NCBI RefSeq assembly: GCF_013870515.1
Contig: NZ_JACBXA010000008.1
Span: 1 to 60,646 of the forward strand
From: Streptomyces albidus (ex Kaewkla and Franco 2022)
Lineage (GTDB): Bacteria; Actinomycetota; Actinomycetes; Streptomycetales; Streptomycetaceae
DNA length: 60,646 nucleotides
Reading direction: 5' to 3'
Positions 51,925 through 60,646 of the stretch are shown here, one piece after another. The position numbers were made by a program, and so were the translations under genes. Below the pieces are notes generated by a model. That model had not been told where the DNA came from. It saw nothing but the letters and a program-made list of their open reading frames with translations, and made no database searches. The stretch's first letter is position 1. Each line of letters opens with the position of its first letter.

Positions 51925-53481
51925 TCAGTCCGGCGGGGTCGGCCGCATCACGCGGGGCAGAAACACTTCGCTGTAGGCGGCCCGATGTGCGGCGACGGCG
52001 GGCCCGCCCACCTGCAGGGGTGTGCTCTCCGGCCTCATGCCGGAGGGGTCCACACCGATGGCTGCGCCGCCCCAGGCCGCCGCTCCCAGGCACGGCGCCT
52101 CAGGTTCGGCGCACACCTCCGTCGTCCACGGGGTGACCGCCGCCTTCAGCGCCGTCCACGTGCTCTGCCGTGTGGAGCCGCCGAGGAGCGTGACAGTCCG
52201 GGGTGTGGCACCGGCCAACTCGGCCTGTACGTCGGCCATCCAGCGAGCCTGGTACGCGGCGCCCTCCAGCAGGGCCAGCGCGAGATGGCCCGGGCCGTGC
52301 CGTGATGCCATTCCGTGCACGGCGAGTCTGGCGGCGGGGTCGGGACGGGGGGCGCTGCGTCCGTCGAGGTAGGGCTCGACGGTTATTCCGGTGGGCGGTC
52401 CGGGCCTTCGGCCGTTGCCTTCGCAGCTGCTCTCCACGAGGCGAGCGAAAGCGCGGTACCGCTTGCCGGGCTCGTGCCGCCCGTGTTCCTGCAGCGGTTC
52501 GAGGAAGCGGTCGCAGAACCACTCGACGAGCGCGCCCGAACTCGCCATCCCGGCAAGGGTGACCCAGTGTTCGCCGTCCGCGTGCCTCCCCCACGACATG
52601 CCTTCGGCCGCCGCCGCGGAAAGGTCGGGCGGGGCGGCCGAGACGGTGAGGACGGCCTCCGCCGTGCCCATGGAATCGGCTGCGGTGCCCGCGCTGCGAG
52701 CTCCCGCTGCCCAGGCGCCCACGAGGTGGTCGTGCCCCGCGACGACGACATGGGCTCCGGCACGAAGGCCGAGACGGCGGGCGACGTCCCGTGTGACGGT
52801 GCCGACCGGCTTGCCCGGGGGGTGCACGTGCGGCATCTGGACCGGGGTCAGTCCGGCCTCGGCGAGCAGGTCGGGGTTCCAGCGGCCCTGGCCGCCTCCC
52901 GTCCCGTGCTCCCAGGCCATGCTGCGCTGGGCGAAGGTGGCGTCGGTGCCGACGCGTCCCGTCAGCGCCCTGGCGACCAGATCCGCCGCGCCCGCCCACT
53001 GGCGCATCCGGCTGAGCCGTTCGGGATGGTGCTCACGCAGCCAGCACCATCTGGCCAGCGGGACCTTGGCGCTGGGAAGGACTCCCGTACGTGCGTGCAG
53101 CGCCGCCGCTCCGTAGGTGCGCCGCAGCCGGTCGGCATGTGCCGCCGGAGCCGGATCGGACCAGGAGAGGACCGGCCCGAGGGGCGCACCGTGCCGGTCG
53201 AGCGGCACGCCTGTCTCTGCCATGCCCGTCAGCCCGACGGCGTCGGGGGCACGTTCCGCGATGCGTACGCAGTCGGTGAGCGCGCCCAGGGCCGCACCGG
53301 TCAACTCCTCGGCGTCATGGGTGAGTCCGTCGGGGCTGCGGGGCGTCGGGCGTTGCGCGCGTGCGACCACCCTGCCGGAAGGGTCGCACATGAGTGCCTT
53401 GCAGTGGGTACTGCCGATGTCGATGCCGGCCAGCAACGGTGAACGTGCCGTGCCAGCACCTGAATGCATGTCGCTTGTCAT
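51925..53481 (-). CDS. FGGY-family carbohydrate kinase
   Basis: A 518-aa kinase. Phosphate-1 motif LLAGIDIGSTHCKALM at the N terminus, the acceptor-binding VGLTGMAETGVPLD, adenosine region TVTLLGGSTRQSTWTALKAAV and the usual second-lobe glycine-rich turns. It phosphorylates a polyol or ketose with ATP in the cytosol. AGGAGG lies 4 bases before the ATG. With the aldolase downstream it suggests a kinase-aldolase route for a sugar released by the glycosidases upstream. Confidence 0.88.
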   Translation of the reverse strand: MTSDMHSGAGTARSPLLAGIDIGSTHCKALMCDPSGRVVARAQRPTPRSPDGLTHDAEELTGAALGALTDCVRIAERAPDAVGLTGMAETGVPLDRHGAPLGPVLSWSDPAPAAHADRLRRTYGAAALHARTGVLPSAKVPLARWCWLREHHPERLSRMRQWAGAADLVARALTGRVGTDATFAQRSMAWEHGTGGGQGRWNPDLLAEAGLTPVQMPHVHPPGKPVGTVTRDVARRLGLRAGAHVVVAGHDHLVGAWAAGARSAGTAADSMGTAEAVLTVSAAPPDLSAAAAEGMSWGRHADGEHWVTLAGMASSGALVEWFCDRFLEPLQEHGRHEPGKRYRAFARLVESSCEGNGRRPGPPTGITVEPYLDGRSAPRPDPAARLAVHGMASRHGPGHLALALLEGAAYQARWMADVQAELAGATPRTVTLLGGSTRQSTWTALKAAVTPWTTEVCAEPEAPCLGAAAWGGAAIGVDPSGMRPESTPLQVGGPAVAAHRAAYSEVFLPRVMRPTPPD

Positions 53482-53575
53482 GTCACCTCCTCCCCCTCCT
53501 TACCCGTGCGGCACCCGGCCTTTACCGTGCAACTGCCCCCGTGCCCAGTGGCGTTGAGCACGTCGGGCGGCGGTT

Positions 53576-54985
53576 TCAGCGCATCGGGGGGACCACGCCG
53601 CTTCGTGCGGCCCGCGCGTACCAGTGGCCGCTGTCCTTCACCGTGCGGCGCCCGGTCGTCCGGTCGAGGTGTACGAGGCCGAACCGCGGCCGGTAGCCCA
53701 TCGCCCACTCGAAGTTGTCGATGAGCGACCAGTGGAAGTAGCCCTCGACGGGGGCACCGGCCTCCAACGCGCGGTGTACGGCGGCCAGATGGGCGTGGAG
53801 GAAGCGGGTGCGCCGTTCGTCGTGCACGGCTCCGTCCTCGCCTGGTCCGTCGTCGAAGATCCCGCCGTTCTCGGTGATCATCAGCGGAACGCCCGGGTAG
53901 TCCTCGTGCAACCGCAGCAGCAGCGCCGTGAGTTCCTCCGGGACGATCTCCCAACCCAGGTCCGTGCACGGCACGCCGGGCTGTGGCGGCTCGACCTTCC
54001 AGGGCCAGGCCCCGTCGCCGGGGCTACGCTCCTCGTGGGCGCTGACGATCCGCCGGGTGTAGTAGTTGACGCCGATGAAATCGCTGCCCGCACCGATGGT
54101 CTCCAGGTCGTCGGCCTGGATGAAGTCGAGCTTCCCTGCGGCCTCTTCCCAGTGCCGCAGCATGTCGTCGGGATATCCGCGCCCGTGCACGGGGTCGAGG
54201 AACCAGCGGTTGACGTAGCCGTCGGAGGCGTGGGCAGCGGCGGCATCGGCGCTGCTGCCCGGGTCCGCCGGTGCGTGAGGGAAGAGGCTGTAGGCGATGC
54301 CCGCGCGTGCGGCTTCGCGTCCGGCTCCCCGTCCCGCGCGCAGGGCGCCGACGGCCAGTCCGTGTCCGAGCAGCAGATGGTGCATCGCCTGCACGGAGCC
54401 GGCGAGAGACTTCTCCCCGGGTGCGTGGAGGCCGAGTTGATGCCCCAGCAGCCCCACGATCCAGGGCTCGTTGACGGTGACCCAGTCGCGTACACGATCG
54501 CCGAAGGCCTCGAAGCAGATGCCGGCGTACGCGGCGAACGCCTCCGCCGTCTCCCGGGCGCGCCAGCCGCCGCGGTCCTGCAGCGGCTGCGGCAGGTCCC
54601 AGTGGTAGAGGGTGACGAGCGGGCTGATCCCGTGCTCCAGGAGCAGGTCGATGAACCGGTCGTAGTGTGCGATGCCACGGGGTTCGACACGACCGGCGCC
54701 CGTGGGGACGATGCGAGGCCAGGCGAGCGAGAACCGATGGGCGTTCGTGCCGAGGCGGGCCATGAGACGGACCTGTTCCTCCGCCCTGCCGTAGCTCTCG
54801 CACGCCACGTCACCGGTGTCGCCGTTCTCGATCGCGCCGGGCACTCTGCAGAAGCGGTCCCAGATGGACTCGCCCCGGCCGTCGGCCCCGGTCGCGCCCT
54901 CGACCTGGTAGGCGGAGGTGGCGGTGCCCCAGCGGAACCCTTCGGGGAAGGGCAGACCCGCGCCGTCCGTGAGGCGGCTGTTCAC
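53576..54985 (-). CDS. GH1 beta-glucosidase
   Basis: A 469-aa intracellular glycosidase. Family 1 motifs are FPEGFRWGTATSAYQVEGA at the N terminus, RFSLAWPRIVP, YHWDLPQPLQDRGGW, the acid/base Glu in WVTVNEPW, the nucleophile in ITENGGIFDDG and YFHWSLIDNFEWAMGY. No signal peptide, so it acts on imported oligosaccharides. The GTG at 54985 overlaps the upstream stop (GTGA) and has GGAG 5 bases upstream. Confidence 0.94.
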   Translation of the reverse strand: MNSRLTDGAGLPFPEGFRWGTATSAYQVEGATGADGRGESIWDRFCRVPGAIENGDTGDVACESYGRAEEQVRLMARLGTNAHRFSLAWPRIVPTGAGRVEPRGIAHYDRFIDLLLEHGISPLVTLYHWDLPQPLQDRGGWRARETAEAFAAYAGICFEAFGDRVRDWVTVNEPWIVGLLGHQLGLHAPGEKSLAGSVQAMHHLLLGHGLAVGALRAGRGAGREAARAGIAYSLFPHAPADPGSSADAAAAHASDGYVNRWFLDPVHGRGYPDDMLRHWEEAAGKLDFIQADDLETIGAGSDFIGVNYYTRRIVSAHEERSPGDGAWPWKVEPPQPGVPCTDLGWEIVPEELTALLLRLHEDYPGVPLMITENGGIFDDGPGEDGAVHDERRTRFLHAHLAAVHRALEAGAPVEGYFHWSLIDNFEWAMGYRPRFGLVHLDRTTGRRTVKDSGHWYARAARSGVVPPMR

Positions 54986-57039
54986 ATCTGCTCCTGGAAT
55001 TCGGGGAGTTCGCGGGCCGTCTCGCATGCGTACAGGAGCACGCCGGCGGACCAGGCGTGGGAAAGCGTGAGGAGCATGCCCTTCGCCTGGAAACAGTCGG
55101 TCTGATAGAAGCGCTCGCTGACCATGCCGCGGTAGGCGTTGAAGTCACCGTCGGCACGCGCCACGAACTGCCGGAAGCAGTCGAGGTTCTCGCGCGCCGA
55201 GTGCAGGTAGTACGGGTCGCCGAGGTGACGCGCCAGCCGGACCGTCTCCGGGAGGCAGATCAGCCCGAAAGCGTGCAGATGCTGGTTGGAGGGGGACGCC
55301 TGGTCGGCGCCGCGGGTGCGGAACCCGTAGCGCCCGAGCAGGGTGTGAGGCTCGAAGTGGACGTCGTAGGTGTAGCGGAAGGTAAGTGTCCAGTCGGCGG
55401 CGCGGCGGGCCAGGTCGAGCCAGCGGGGGTCGGCCGGGTCGGCCTCGTGGAGCAGCGTGTAGGCGATCAGGGCGTTGTAGCCGTCCTCGGAGGTGGGTGC
55501 GAGGGAGACGTCCTCCGGGGCCCCGCAGAGGAATTCGGCACGTACGTCCTCGCCGTAGTGGCCGCCGGCCCGCACCGCCGCCGCCAGCAGAGCGGGTTCC
55601 GAGAAGACGTCTGCTGCCTCGACCAGGGCGGGTATCCATGACAGCCCCGCGCCGCCTTCGTGGTCGAGGGCGGCACCTGTTGCGCTGTCGTGCGCGGCCG
55701 GAAGCCGCCCGGTCTCGGTGTCCTGCCCGGTCACGGCCGCCGCGAGGTTGGAGCGCACCGCGCGCTCCCACTCCGGGTGGTCCACACCGTGGCTGCGCTC
55801 GGCGACCAGGGCGCGCAGGAGGAACAGCGTCGCGTCGCCGAGGGTGCGGGCGTGCAGCCTCCGCCGGTCGGGGTGCCAGCCCACGTTCCAGCCCTGCTCT
55901 CTGGTCCACTGCCCCCAGAACGTGCCTCCGGGCGTGAGGTTCTGCGCGATGTGGTCGAGCACCGCGCAAGCCGCGGCGGACTGTTCGGCGTGGGAGGTGC
56001 GGCGGGCGTGCAGCAGCAGTGCGTGTGCGTACGGGACACCACTGATCCAGGAGACGTGCATGGCCTGCCTGTCGCCGCTCTCCCCCAGGGCTTCGCGGTC
56101 GAAGGCGGCGGTCTCCAGAAGAACGGGCGGGTCCGGACGGTAGTGCCAGCGGTGCAGCCCGTACGCGGAGAGTTCGGCGGCCTCATCCAGGCCCGTCCAC
56201 GCGGCCGGCTCCTCCTTCGCGGGCGTCGCCTCGTGGAGGGCGCGCAGCACCGGGGCGTAGGCGTGCGGATCGGCGTCCAGCAGGTGAGCGGTGAAGCGGA
56301 CCGTGTGTTCCTCGCCTTCCTGCCACAGATGGAGCGGGGTGTCGGCCGCACGCGGCGTGGCGCTGCCGTAGTAGCTGACGGGCTCCTCCCGGTACGGGGC
56401 GTGCAGACGCAGTGCCGGCCGCTCACCCTCCAGGAGGGCGAAGCCGACACCGCACTCGCCGAGGCTGCTCCGCTCACCGGTCAGTGCCAGAGCCGCACCG
56501 CCCGCGCCGTCGCGGGCGAAGACGGCCGGGGTGGCACAGCGGTCGGCGCGGAAGGCCCAGGCAGCGGCGGTCATGCCCGCCGCGTCGCACACACCGGCCT
56601 CGTAACGCGGGTAGGGGCGGGTGCAGTTGGGGAGCCTGTTCTGCCCGTAGAAGACGCCCGGGATCAGCCAGCCCGGCTCGTGGCCGCTGCCGAGAGGGCC
56701 GAGGCGGAGTTCGAGGCGGAGTCCGGCCCGTACGGGAGCGGCCGCGACCCGGCGGACGGTGAGAGCGCCCTCGTAGTGGGGGGCCTCGTCTCGAGCTCCC
56801 GGCAGGTGGGTCAGCCGCAGCGCCGCCTCGAAGCCGTGGGCGCTGCCGTAGGCGCACACGCTGCCGTCCGTGTGCCGTTCGGCGGTGAGCACGGGGACCG
56901 GCCGCCACCCGCCGTCGTCCGTCGACAACGAGACGACGTACGGCAGTTCGGCCTTACCCTGATCCGCTTCGCGAAGTCTCAGGTCACCGCTCGCTCCCGG
57001 GAGCGGGAGGTGTTCCGCATCAGGGAAGCGCACGGGCAT
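54982..57039 (-). CDS. Unknown six-hairpin glycosidase-like protein
   Basis: A 685-aa cytosolic protein. The N-terminal 280 residues are beta-rich (galactose-mutarotase-like layout). From about 290 the sequence is a helical (alpha/alpha) barrel with YDVHFEPHTLLGRYGFRTRGADQASPS and SNQHLHAFGLICLPETVRLARHLGDPYY, HWSW-like aromatic helices, and acidic residues that could be catalytic. It fits the six-hairpin glycosidase clan but no GH family was recognised. The coupling to GH1 and the GH38 neighbour support action on a plant or fungal glycan. GGAGGG lies 5 bases before the ATG. Confidence 0.65.
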   Translation of the reverse strand: MPVRFPDAEHLPLPGASGDLRLREADQGKAELPYVVSLSTDDGGWRPVPVLTAERHTDGSVCAYGSAHGFEAALRLTHLPGARDEAPHYEGALTVRRVAAAPVRAGLRLELRLGPLGSGHEPGWLIPGVFYGQNRLPNCTRPYPRYEAGVCDAAGMTAAAWAFRADRCATPAVFARDGAGGAALALTGERSSLGECGVGFALLEGERPALRLHAPYREEPVSYYGSATPRAADTPLHLWQEGEEHTVRFTAHLLDADPHAYAPVLRALHEATPAKEEPAAWTGLDEAAELSAYGLHRWHYRPDPPVLLETAAFDREALGESGDRQAMHVSWISGVPYAHALLLHARRTSHAEQSAAACAVLDHIAQNLTPGGTFWGQWTREQGWNVGWHPDRRRLHARTLGDATLFLLRALVAERSHGVDHPEWERAVRSNLAAAVTGQDTETGRLPAAHDSATGAALDHEGGAGLSWIPALVEAADVFSEPALLAAAVRAGGHYGEDVRAEFLCGAPEDVSLAPTSEDGYNALIAYTLLHEADPADPRWLDLARRAADWTLTFRYTYDVHFEPHTLLGRYGFRTRGADQASPSNQHLHAFGLICLPETVRLARHLGDPYYLHSARENLDCFRQFVARADGDFNAYRGMVSERFYQTDCFQAKGMLLTLSHAWSAGVLLYACETARELPEFQEQM

Positions 57040-57108
57040 CGACCCTCCATCCTTCCAATCGTTCGGACCTGCCTGCCTCGGGTGCCGTCCGCCGTGTGAC
57101 GGGGGCCG

Positions 57109-57324
57109 TCACGGACGTCCCCGGAACCCCGGCGCCGAACCAGCCCGGTTGACGGGTGGGCGCCGGCCCGGTCCGCAGAGCCGGCGCCACGTGTCGCCGA
57201 GGCAGTCGCGCAGGTGCCAGCCGTCACCGAGCGCCTGTGTCCAGGCCGCCAGGGATCCGGCACGGGCATCGAGGCGGGTGCCTCTGCCCTCCGTCGTGGA
57301 GGAACGCGGGACATGCGCCGTCAC
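57109..57324 (-). CDS. Possible short gene after the mannosidase
   Basis: A 71-codon frame whose GTG overlaps the mannosidase stop (GTGA). A short motif-like stretch reads SLAAWTQALGDGWHLRDCLGDTWRRL, which could be a fragment of a longer lost gene. It has no recognised domain and may be non-coding. Confidence 0.3.
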   Translation of the reverse strand: MTAHVPRSSTTEGRGTRLDARAGSLAAWTQALGDGWHLRDCLGDTWRRLCGPGRRPPVNRAGSAPGFRGRP

Positions 57325-59879
57325 GCGTCTGCCGCTTCGCCGCCCTCGACTTCGGTTCCGGCACGGACCCCGGCCTCGGTCTCGGCGTCCGTCCCGGCAC
57401 CCGAGTCGTCACCCTCGGCCGGCCTCTCCAGCAAGTCCGTCTCCACGACCGGCTGTCCGGCATCGCGTGGGACGCGGAACGTCTTGATCTCACAGGGGCC
57501 GAACGAGGCCTCGACGACCCTCTCCCCGAGCATCGGCAGCGCGATGCGAGCAGAGGTGGCACGCCCGGCCGACTCGTAGGCGCGGACCACCACGTCGCCG
57601 CCCGCGTCCTCGTCCCCCTTGATGACGGTGACCAGCACGCTCCCCGAGCCGTCGTCGGCGTACGAGGCACGCTGCGGCAGGGGCCCCGCGTGGAAGGTCT
57701 CCAGCAGCGAGAAGGCGGGCTGGTTGAGCTCCGCCGCACGCCGGACGGGATCCGCCGCACGCCAGTCCTCGCCGTGCGGGAGCAGCAGCGTACGGAACTC
57801 CTGACGTCCCTGGTCCAGATAGTCGTAGACACCGTCCGGGTCGAGCTCCTGCGGCTCGTGCCAGGCGTAGACGGGGCTGCGCAGGGCTGTCATGCCGATC
57901 TCGCCGCCCCGCACGTCGTGCCCGTACTTGCTGTCGTTGGCCACCGTGAGCCCCGCGCGGCGGCCGTCCGGCAGGACGCCGGTGACATCGACCCACGCCT
58001 GTGCGGGTTCCTCGGTGCCGTCCGGGATGCGCTCCAGGTGACCGTAGGGAATCTCGTGCGTGGCGGTGACGTCCGAAAGCGCCGTCGGGAAGCGGAGCTT
58101 GAGCAGCTTCAGCTTCTCCTGCCAGTTGACGACCGTCCGCACCTCGACCTGCCGGGACCCTGCCGACAGCACGAACTCCTCGGCCAGTTCGGAGCGCCCG
58201 TACGAGCTCTCCACCCGGAGGACGGCACGTACCGGCCCCGACTCGACGAGCCGCACACGAGTGCAGCCGAAGACTCCGTCCGTCTTGTCGTAGGAGTGCA
58301 CCCGGTGGCCCCAGGTGTCCGACGGGTCGTCGACGACGACGGCATGCGGCGCCGGCCGGGACGGCAGCAACTCGACGTCCGCGTCCTTGTCGTAGAGCGA
58401 ACTGAGCCATCCGGTGGCGGGGTCGACCTCCAGCCGCAGGTGCTCGTTCTCCAGACCGGTCGCTCCGGCCCTCACGGGCCCTTCCGCTGCCGTCTCCCCG
58501 GCGCCCCCCGGCAGCAGGTGGTAGACGCGGTGGCCGAGCGGGGGCACCGTTGCACGGAAGGCGACGCGTGCGCGACTGCCGGCCATGGTCGCTTCGGAAC
58601 GGGTGTGCTGCATGGGTACGTCGTTGCCCTCGTCGTCGGTCAACGAGGCCCCGGCAGCGTGCAGATACTCCGCCTCGACGTCTGTGTGCAGCACCCAGGG
58701 GTGCGGGTTGAAGACGACAAGCGGCTGTGTCTGCTCGCGCAGCGGGATGTTCACGCGGCGCGAGACGGCCTGCACCGAGCGGTTGAAGATCTCGGCGGCG
58801 AGCGAACGGGCGCGGCCGTAGTCGTCGCGCGCGTCCTCGTAGGCGGAACGCAGCGACGTGCCGGCCAGGATGTCGTGGAACTGGTTGAAGAGGACCAGTT
58901 TCCACGCCTCCGCGAACTGCCGGTGCGGGTAGTCCTCCCCGGTGACGATGTGGGCGACGCTCGCCCACTTCTCGGCGCGCTGCAGCTCGTTCTCCGCGCG
59001 CCTGTTCCAGGACTTCACACCCGAGTGCGACGAGTAGCAGCCGGGACCGTGGTGCTGGAGTTCCCCCGCGTGCACCGGGATGCCGGAACGGCCGCGGATG
59101 CGGGCGAAGTAGGCCTCGGGGTGGCTGAGCGTGAGGGTGGGCAGCCCTCCGAGGGTGTTGAGGCGGTGGATGCTGTCGATGTTCGCCTTGGTGGGACCGC
59201 CGCCGTGGTTGCCGACGCCGTAGAAGACCATCAACTCCGGCTCGTCGGACGGCATGAGGGCGAGGGACTTGTCGAGGTGGCCTCCGATGTCCTTGCCGGG
59301 GCTGCAGTATTCGTTGGGCAGCCGGTAGGCGAGCACGCGTGAGCCGTCGGGGGCCTCCCAGTGGAAGAACTGTCCGGGCAGGGTCTGCTCGTGCGGTCCT
59401 GGACGCAGGAACATGTAGCCGTCCATGCCGGACTTGCGGAGCAGTTGGGGAAGCATCGCGTTGTGCCCGAACGGGTCGAGGTTGCAGCCGACGGTCGAGG
59501 CCGTTCCGAACTTCTCCAGCAGGTAGCGCTGCCCGTACAGCGCCTGGCGTACGAACGACTCGCCACTGGGGATGTTGCAGTCGGGCTCGATCCACCAGCC
59601 TCCGACGACCTGCCAACGTCCCTCGGCCATACGCTTCTTGATGGTCTCGAACAGCTGCGGGTCGTGCCGTTCGATCCACTCCAGGTACATCACCGAGTCG
59701 CAGGTGAAGACGAAGTCGGGGTACTCCTCCATGCGGTCCGCGGCGGACTGGAACGTCGCCCGGATCTCCTGAAGGCCCTCCGGCCAGCGCCACAGCCATA
59801 CGGGGTCGATGTGGGCGTTGCCCACCATGTGCAGGGTGCGGGATCGGGGGTGCCGTGAGGCGGCGTCGGAGGTGGTCAT
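57321..59879 (-). CDS. GH38 alpha-mannosidase
   Basis: An 852-aa cytosolic alpha-mannosidase. The N-terminal zinc-binding HMVGNAHIDPVWLWRW motif, DSVMYLEWIERHDPQLF, GGWWIEPDCNIPSGES, the nucleophile Asp in CNLDPFGHNAMLPQ, and FYGVGNHGGGPT are all family 38 landmarks, followed by the helical three-bundle (WNRRAENELQRAEKW) and C-terminal beta domains. The last 35 residues are a low-complexity acidic Ala/Gly/Glu tail. The ATG at 59879 overlaps the SIS gene stop (ATGA). Confidence 0.94.
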   Translation of the reverse strand: MTTSDAASRHPRSRTLHMVGNAHIDPVWLWRWPEGLQEIRATFQSAADRMEEYPDFVFTCDSVMYLEWIERHDPQLFETIKKRMAEGRWQVVGGWWIEPDCNIPSGESFVRQALYGQRYLLEKFGTASTVGCNLDPFGHNAMLPQLLRKSGMDGYMFLRPGPHEQTLPGQFFHWEAPDGSRVLAYRLPNEYCSPGKDIGGHLDKSLALMPSDEPELMVFYGVGNHGGGPTKANIDSIHRLNTLGGLPTLTLSHPEAYFARIRGRSGIPVHAGELQHHGPGCYSSHSGVKSWNRRAENELQRAEKWASVAHIVTGEDYPHRQFAEAWKLVLFNQFHDILAGTSLRSAYEDARDDYGRARSLAAEIFNRSVQAVSRRVNIPLREQTQPLVVFNPHPWVLHTDVEAEYLHAAGASLTDDEGNDVPMQHTRSEATMAGSRARVAFRATVPPLGHRVYHLLPGGAGETAAEGPVRAGATGLENEHLRLEVDPATGWLSSLYDKDADVELLPSRPAPHAVVVDDPSDTWGHRVHSYDKTDGVFGCTRVRLVESGPVRAVLRVESSYGRSELAEEFVLSAGSRQVEVRTVVNWQEKLKLLKLRFPTALSDVTATHEIPYGHLERIPDGTEEPAQAWVDVTGVLPDGRRAGLTVANDSKYGHDVRGGEIGMTALRSPVYAWHEPQELDPDGVYDYLDQGRQEFRTLLLPHGEDWRAADPVRRAAELNQPAFSLLETFHAGPLPQRASYADDGSGSVLVTVIKGDEDAGGDVVVRAYESAGRATSARIALPMLGERVVEASFGPCEIKTFRVPRDAGQPVVETDLLERPAEGDDSGAGTDAETEAGVRAGTEVEGGEAADA

Positions 59880-60592
59880 GCTGTGGTCTCCAGCCCGTCG
59901 GGAGCGGTGGCCTCGGAGTCTGTGTTCGTGGCTGCGGCTGCGGCTGATTTCGTGACTGCTGCCGGCTCCGTGGAGTCGGCAGCCCATGCGTCGACCTGCT
60001 CACTGAGCAGGTGGAGCATCGTGAGATGCATTTCCTGGATGCGCGCGGTGGCGGTCGACGGTACGACCAGGCTGTGGTCGGCGTGCTCGGCCGCGGGCAT
60101 GCCGTTGTGCTCCCCTCCGCAGAACAGCACGGTGACGGCGCCTGCGGCACGGGCTTCGGCGAGTCCCCGTACGACATTGGGCGAGCGTCCCGAGGTGGAG
60201 AAGCCGATCACCATGTCACCGGGGCTCACCAGAGCCCTCACCTGCCGGGCGAAGACCTCGTCGTAGGAGTAGTCGTTGCCGATGCAGGAGATCACCGAGG
60301 GGTCGGTGGTCAGGGAGACCGCGGGCAGCGGGCGGCGATCCCGCAGATAGCGGCCGATCAACTCAGCCGCCAGGTGCTGGGCGTCGGCGGCGCTGCCGCC
60401 GTTGCCGAAGGTGTAGAGACGGCCCCCTGAGCGGTAGACGTCGATCAACCGGTCGGCGACGGTGTGCAGTCGGGGCAGCAGCACCCTGGCACGCTCGGCC
60501 ACCTCGAGATGGTCGTCGAGCTGCAGGGACGGTGATTCGGGCATCTGTCGCTCTCGCTTCAGGGTCACGGTTCGCAGGTCGTTGAGAGTCAC
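59876..60592 (-). CDS. SIS-domain sugar-phosphate isomerase-like protein
   Basis: A 238-aa protein of the GmhA-like SIS class. YTFGNGGSAADAQHLAAELIGRY and VIGFSTSGRSPNV are the phosphosugar-binding motifs, and EMHLTMLHLLSEQVDAW closes the fold. It could isomerise a sugar phosphate. The C terminus is a Ser/Ala/Thr-rich tail. The start is uncertain: a GTG at 60592 overlaps the probable stop of an upstream gene (GTGA), and an ATG at 60544 is also possible. It opens the visible part of the glycoside operon. Confidence 0.83.
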   Translation of the reverse strand: MTLNDLRTVTLKRERQMPESPSLQLDDHLEVAERARVLLPRLHTVADRLIDVYRSGGRLYTFGNGGSAADAQHLAAELIGRYLRDRRPLPAVSLTTDPSVISCIGNDYSYDEVFARQVRALVSPGDMVIGFSTSGRSPNVVRGLAEARAAGAVTVLFCGGEHNGMPAAEHADHSLVVPSTATARIQEMHLTMLHLLSEQVDAWAADSTEPAAVTKSAAAAATNTDSEATAPDGLETTA

Positions 60593-60646
60593 AGGGGCGC
60601 GGTCGAGGGCGGTGCGGCGCAGCCGTCGGAGCGCGGCACGCCGGAG

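Noticed and set aside
57490..60177. An 895-codon minus-strand frame overlapping the mannosidase.
   Set aside because: It is a frame shadow of the GH38 and SIS genes, rich in Arg/Pro; the true frame has all catalytic motifs.

Overview
The window reads as chromosome of a Streptomyces-type actinomycete. It is GC-rich, with GTG/TTG starts, AGGAGG-like ribosome sites and many 4-base stop/start overlaps. Typical genes include msiK, a two-domain small laccase, an XRE/DUF397 pair and Rhs/YD proteins with WXG-like N termini.

Layout. (1) 1-2.97 kb is chromosomal: a sugar nucleotidyltransferase, a small secreted protein, msiK and tRNA-Thr(TGT). (2) About 3.0-21.2 kb is an actinomycete integrative and conjugative element (AICE), or a composite of two, next to that tRNA. 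Its left half is defence-like cargo: an integrase 3' remnant touching the tRNA, an AbiTii-domain membrane protein, and two divergent copies of a two-gene cassette. In each cassette a small protein has an N-terminal hydrophobic helix and a C-terminal VYQAGRDQHI motif, and is translationally coupled to an NB-ARC/TPR protein carrying the same motif at its N terminus. This is the arrangement of bacterial NLR-like amyloid-signalling (BASS/RHIM-like) systems. The right half is the mobility module: tyrosine integrase, a cluster of TGCTGAC/GTCAGCA repeats, a DnaB-N/DUF3987 protein, an FtsK-like TraB translocase and several small membrane or helix-turn-helix proteins. (3) 21.1-29.1 kb is chromosomal: DEAD-box helicase, cold-shock protein, laccase, and a coupled pair of secreted multidomain proteins (ThuA + sugar dehydrogenase; cupredoxin + Ig-like repeats + DUF1080).

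(4) 29.3-35.3 kb is a polymorphic toxin locus: a 1518-aa Rhs protein with an unrecognised C-terminal toxin, an S1/OB-like candidate immunity protein, and a row of broken or orphan immunity-like genes ending in an E9imm-type gene. (5) 35.6-44.6 kb is accessory: unknown proteins, DUF4291, membrane proteins, a whiJ-like XRE/DUF397 pair, a quinone-oxidoreductase-like enzyme, an AAA ATPase coupled to an unknown protein, and a small gene interrupted by an in-frame TGA. (6) 44.7-60.6 kb is metabolic: an aldo/keto reductase divergent from a GntR/unknown/GMC-oxidoreductase operon, a small secreted protein, and a minus-strand glycoside-catabolism cluster (SIS isomerase, GH38 mannosidase, unknown six-hairpin protein, GH1 glucosidase, FGGY kinase, LacD-type aldolase, Asp/Glu racemase).

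I consider the paired effector/NLR cassettes in the mobile element the most interesting system here. The Rhs toxin with its S1-like neighbour comes second. All functions are read from motifs and context; no database search was run.
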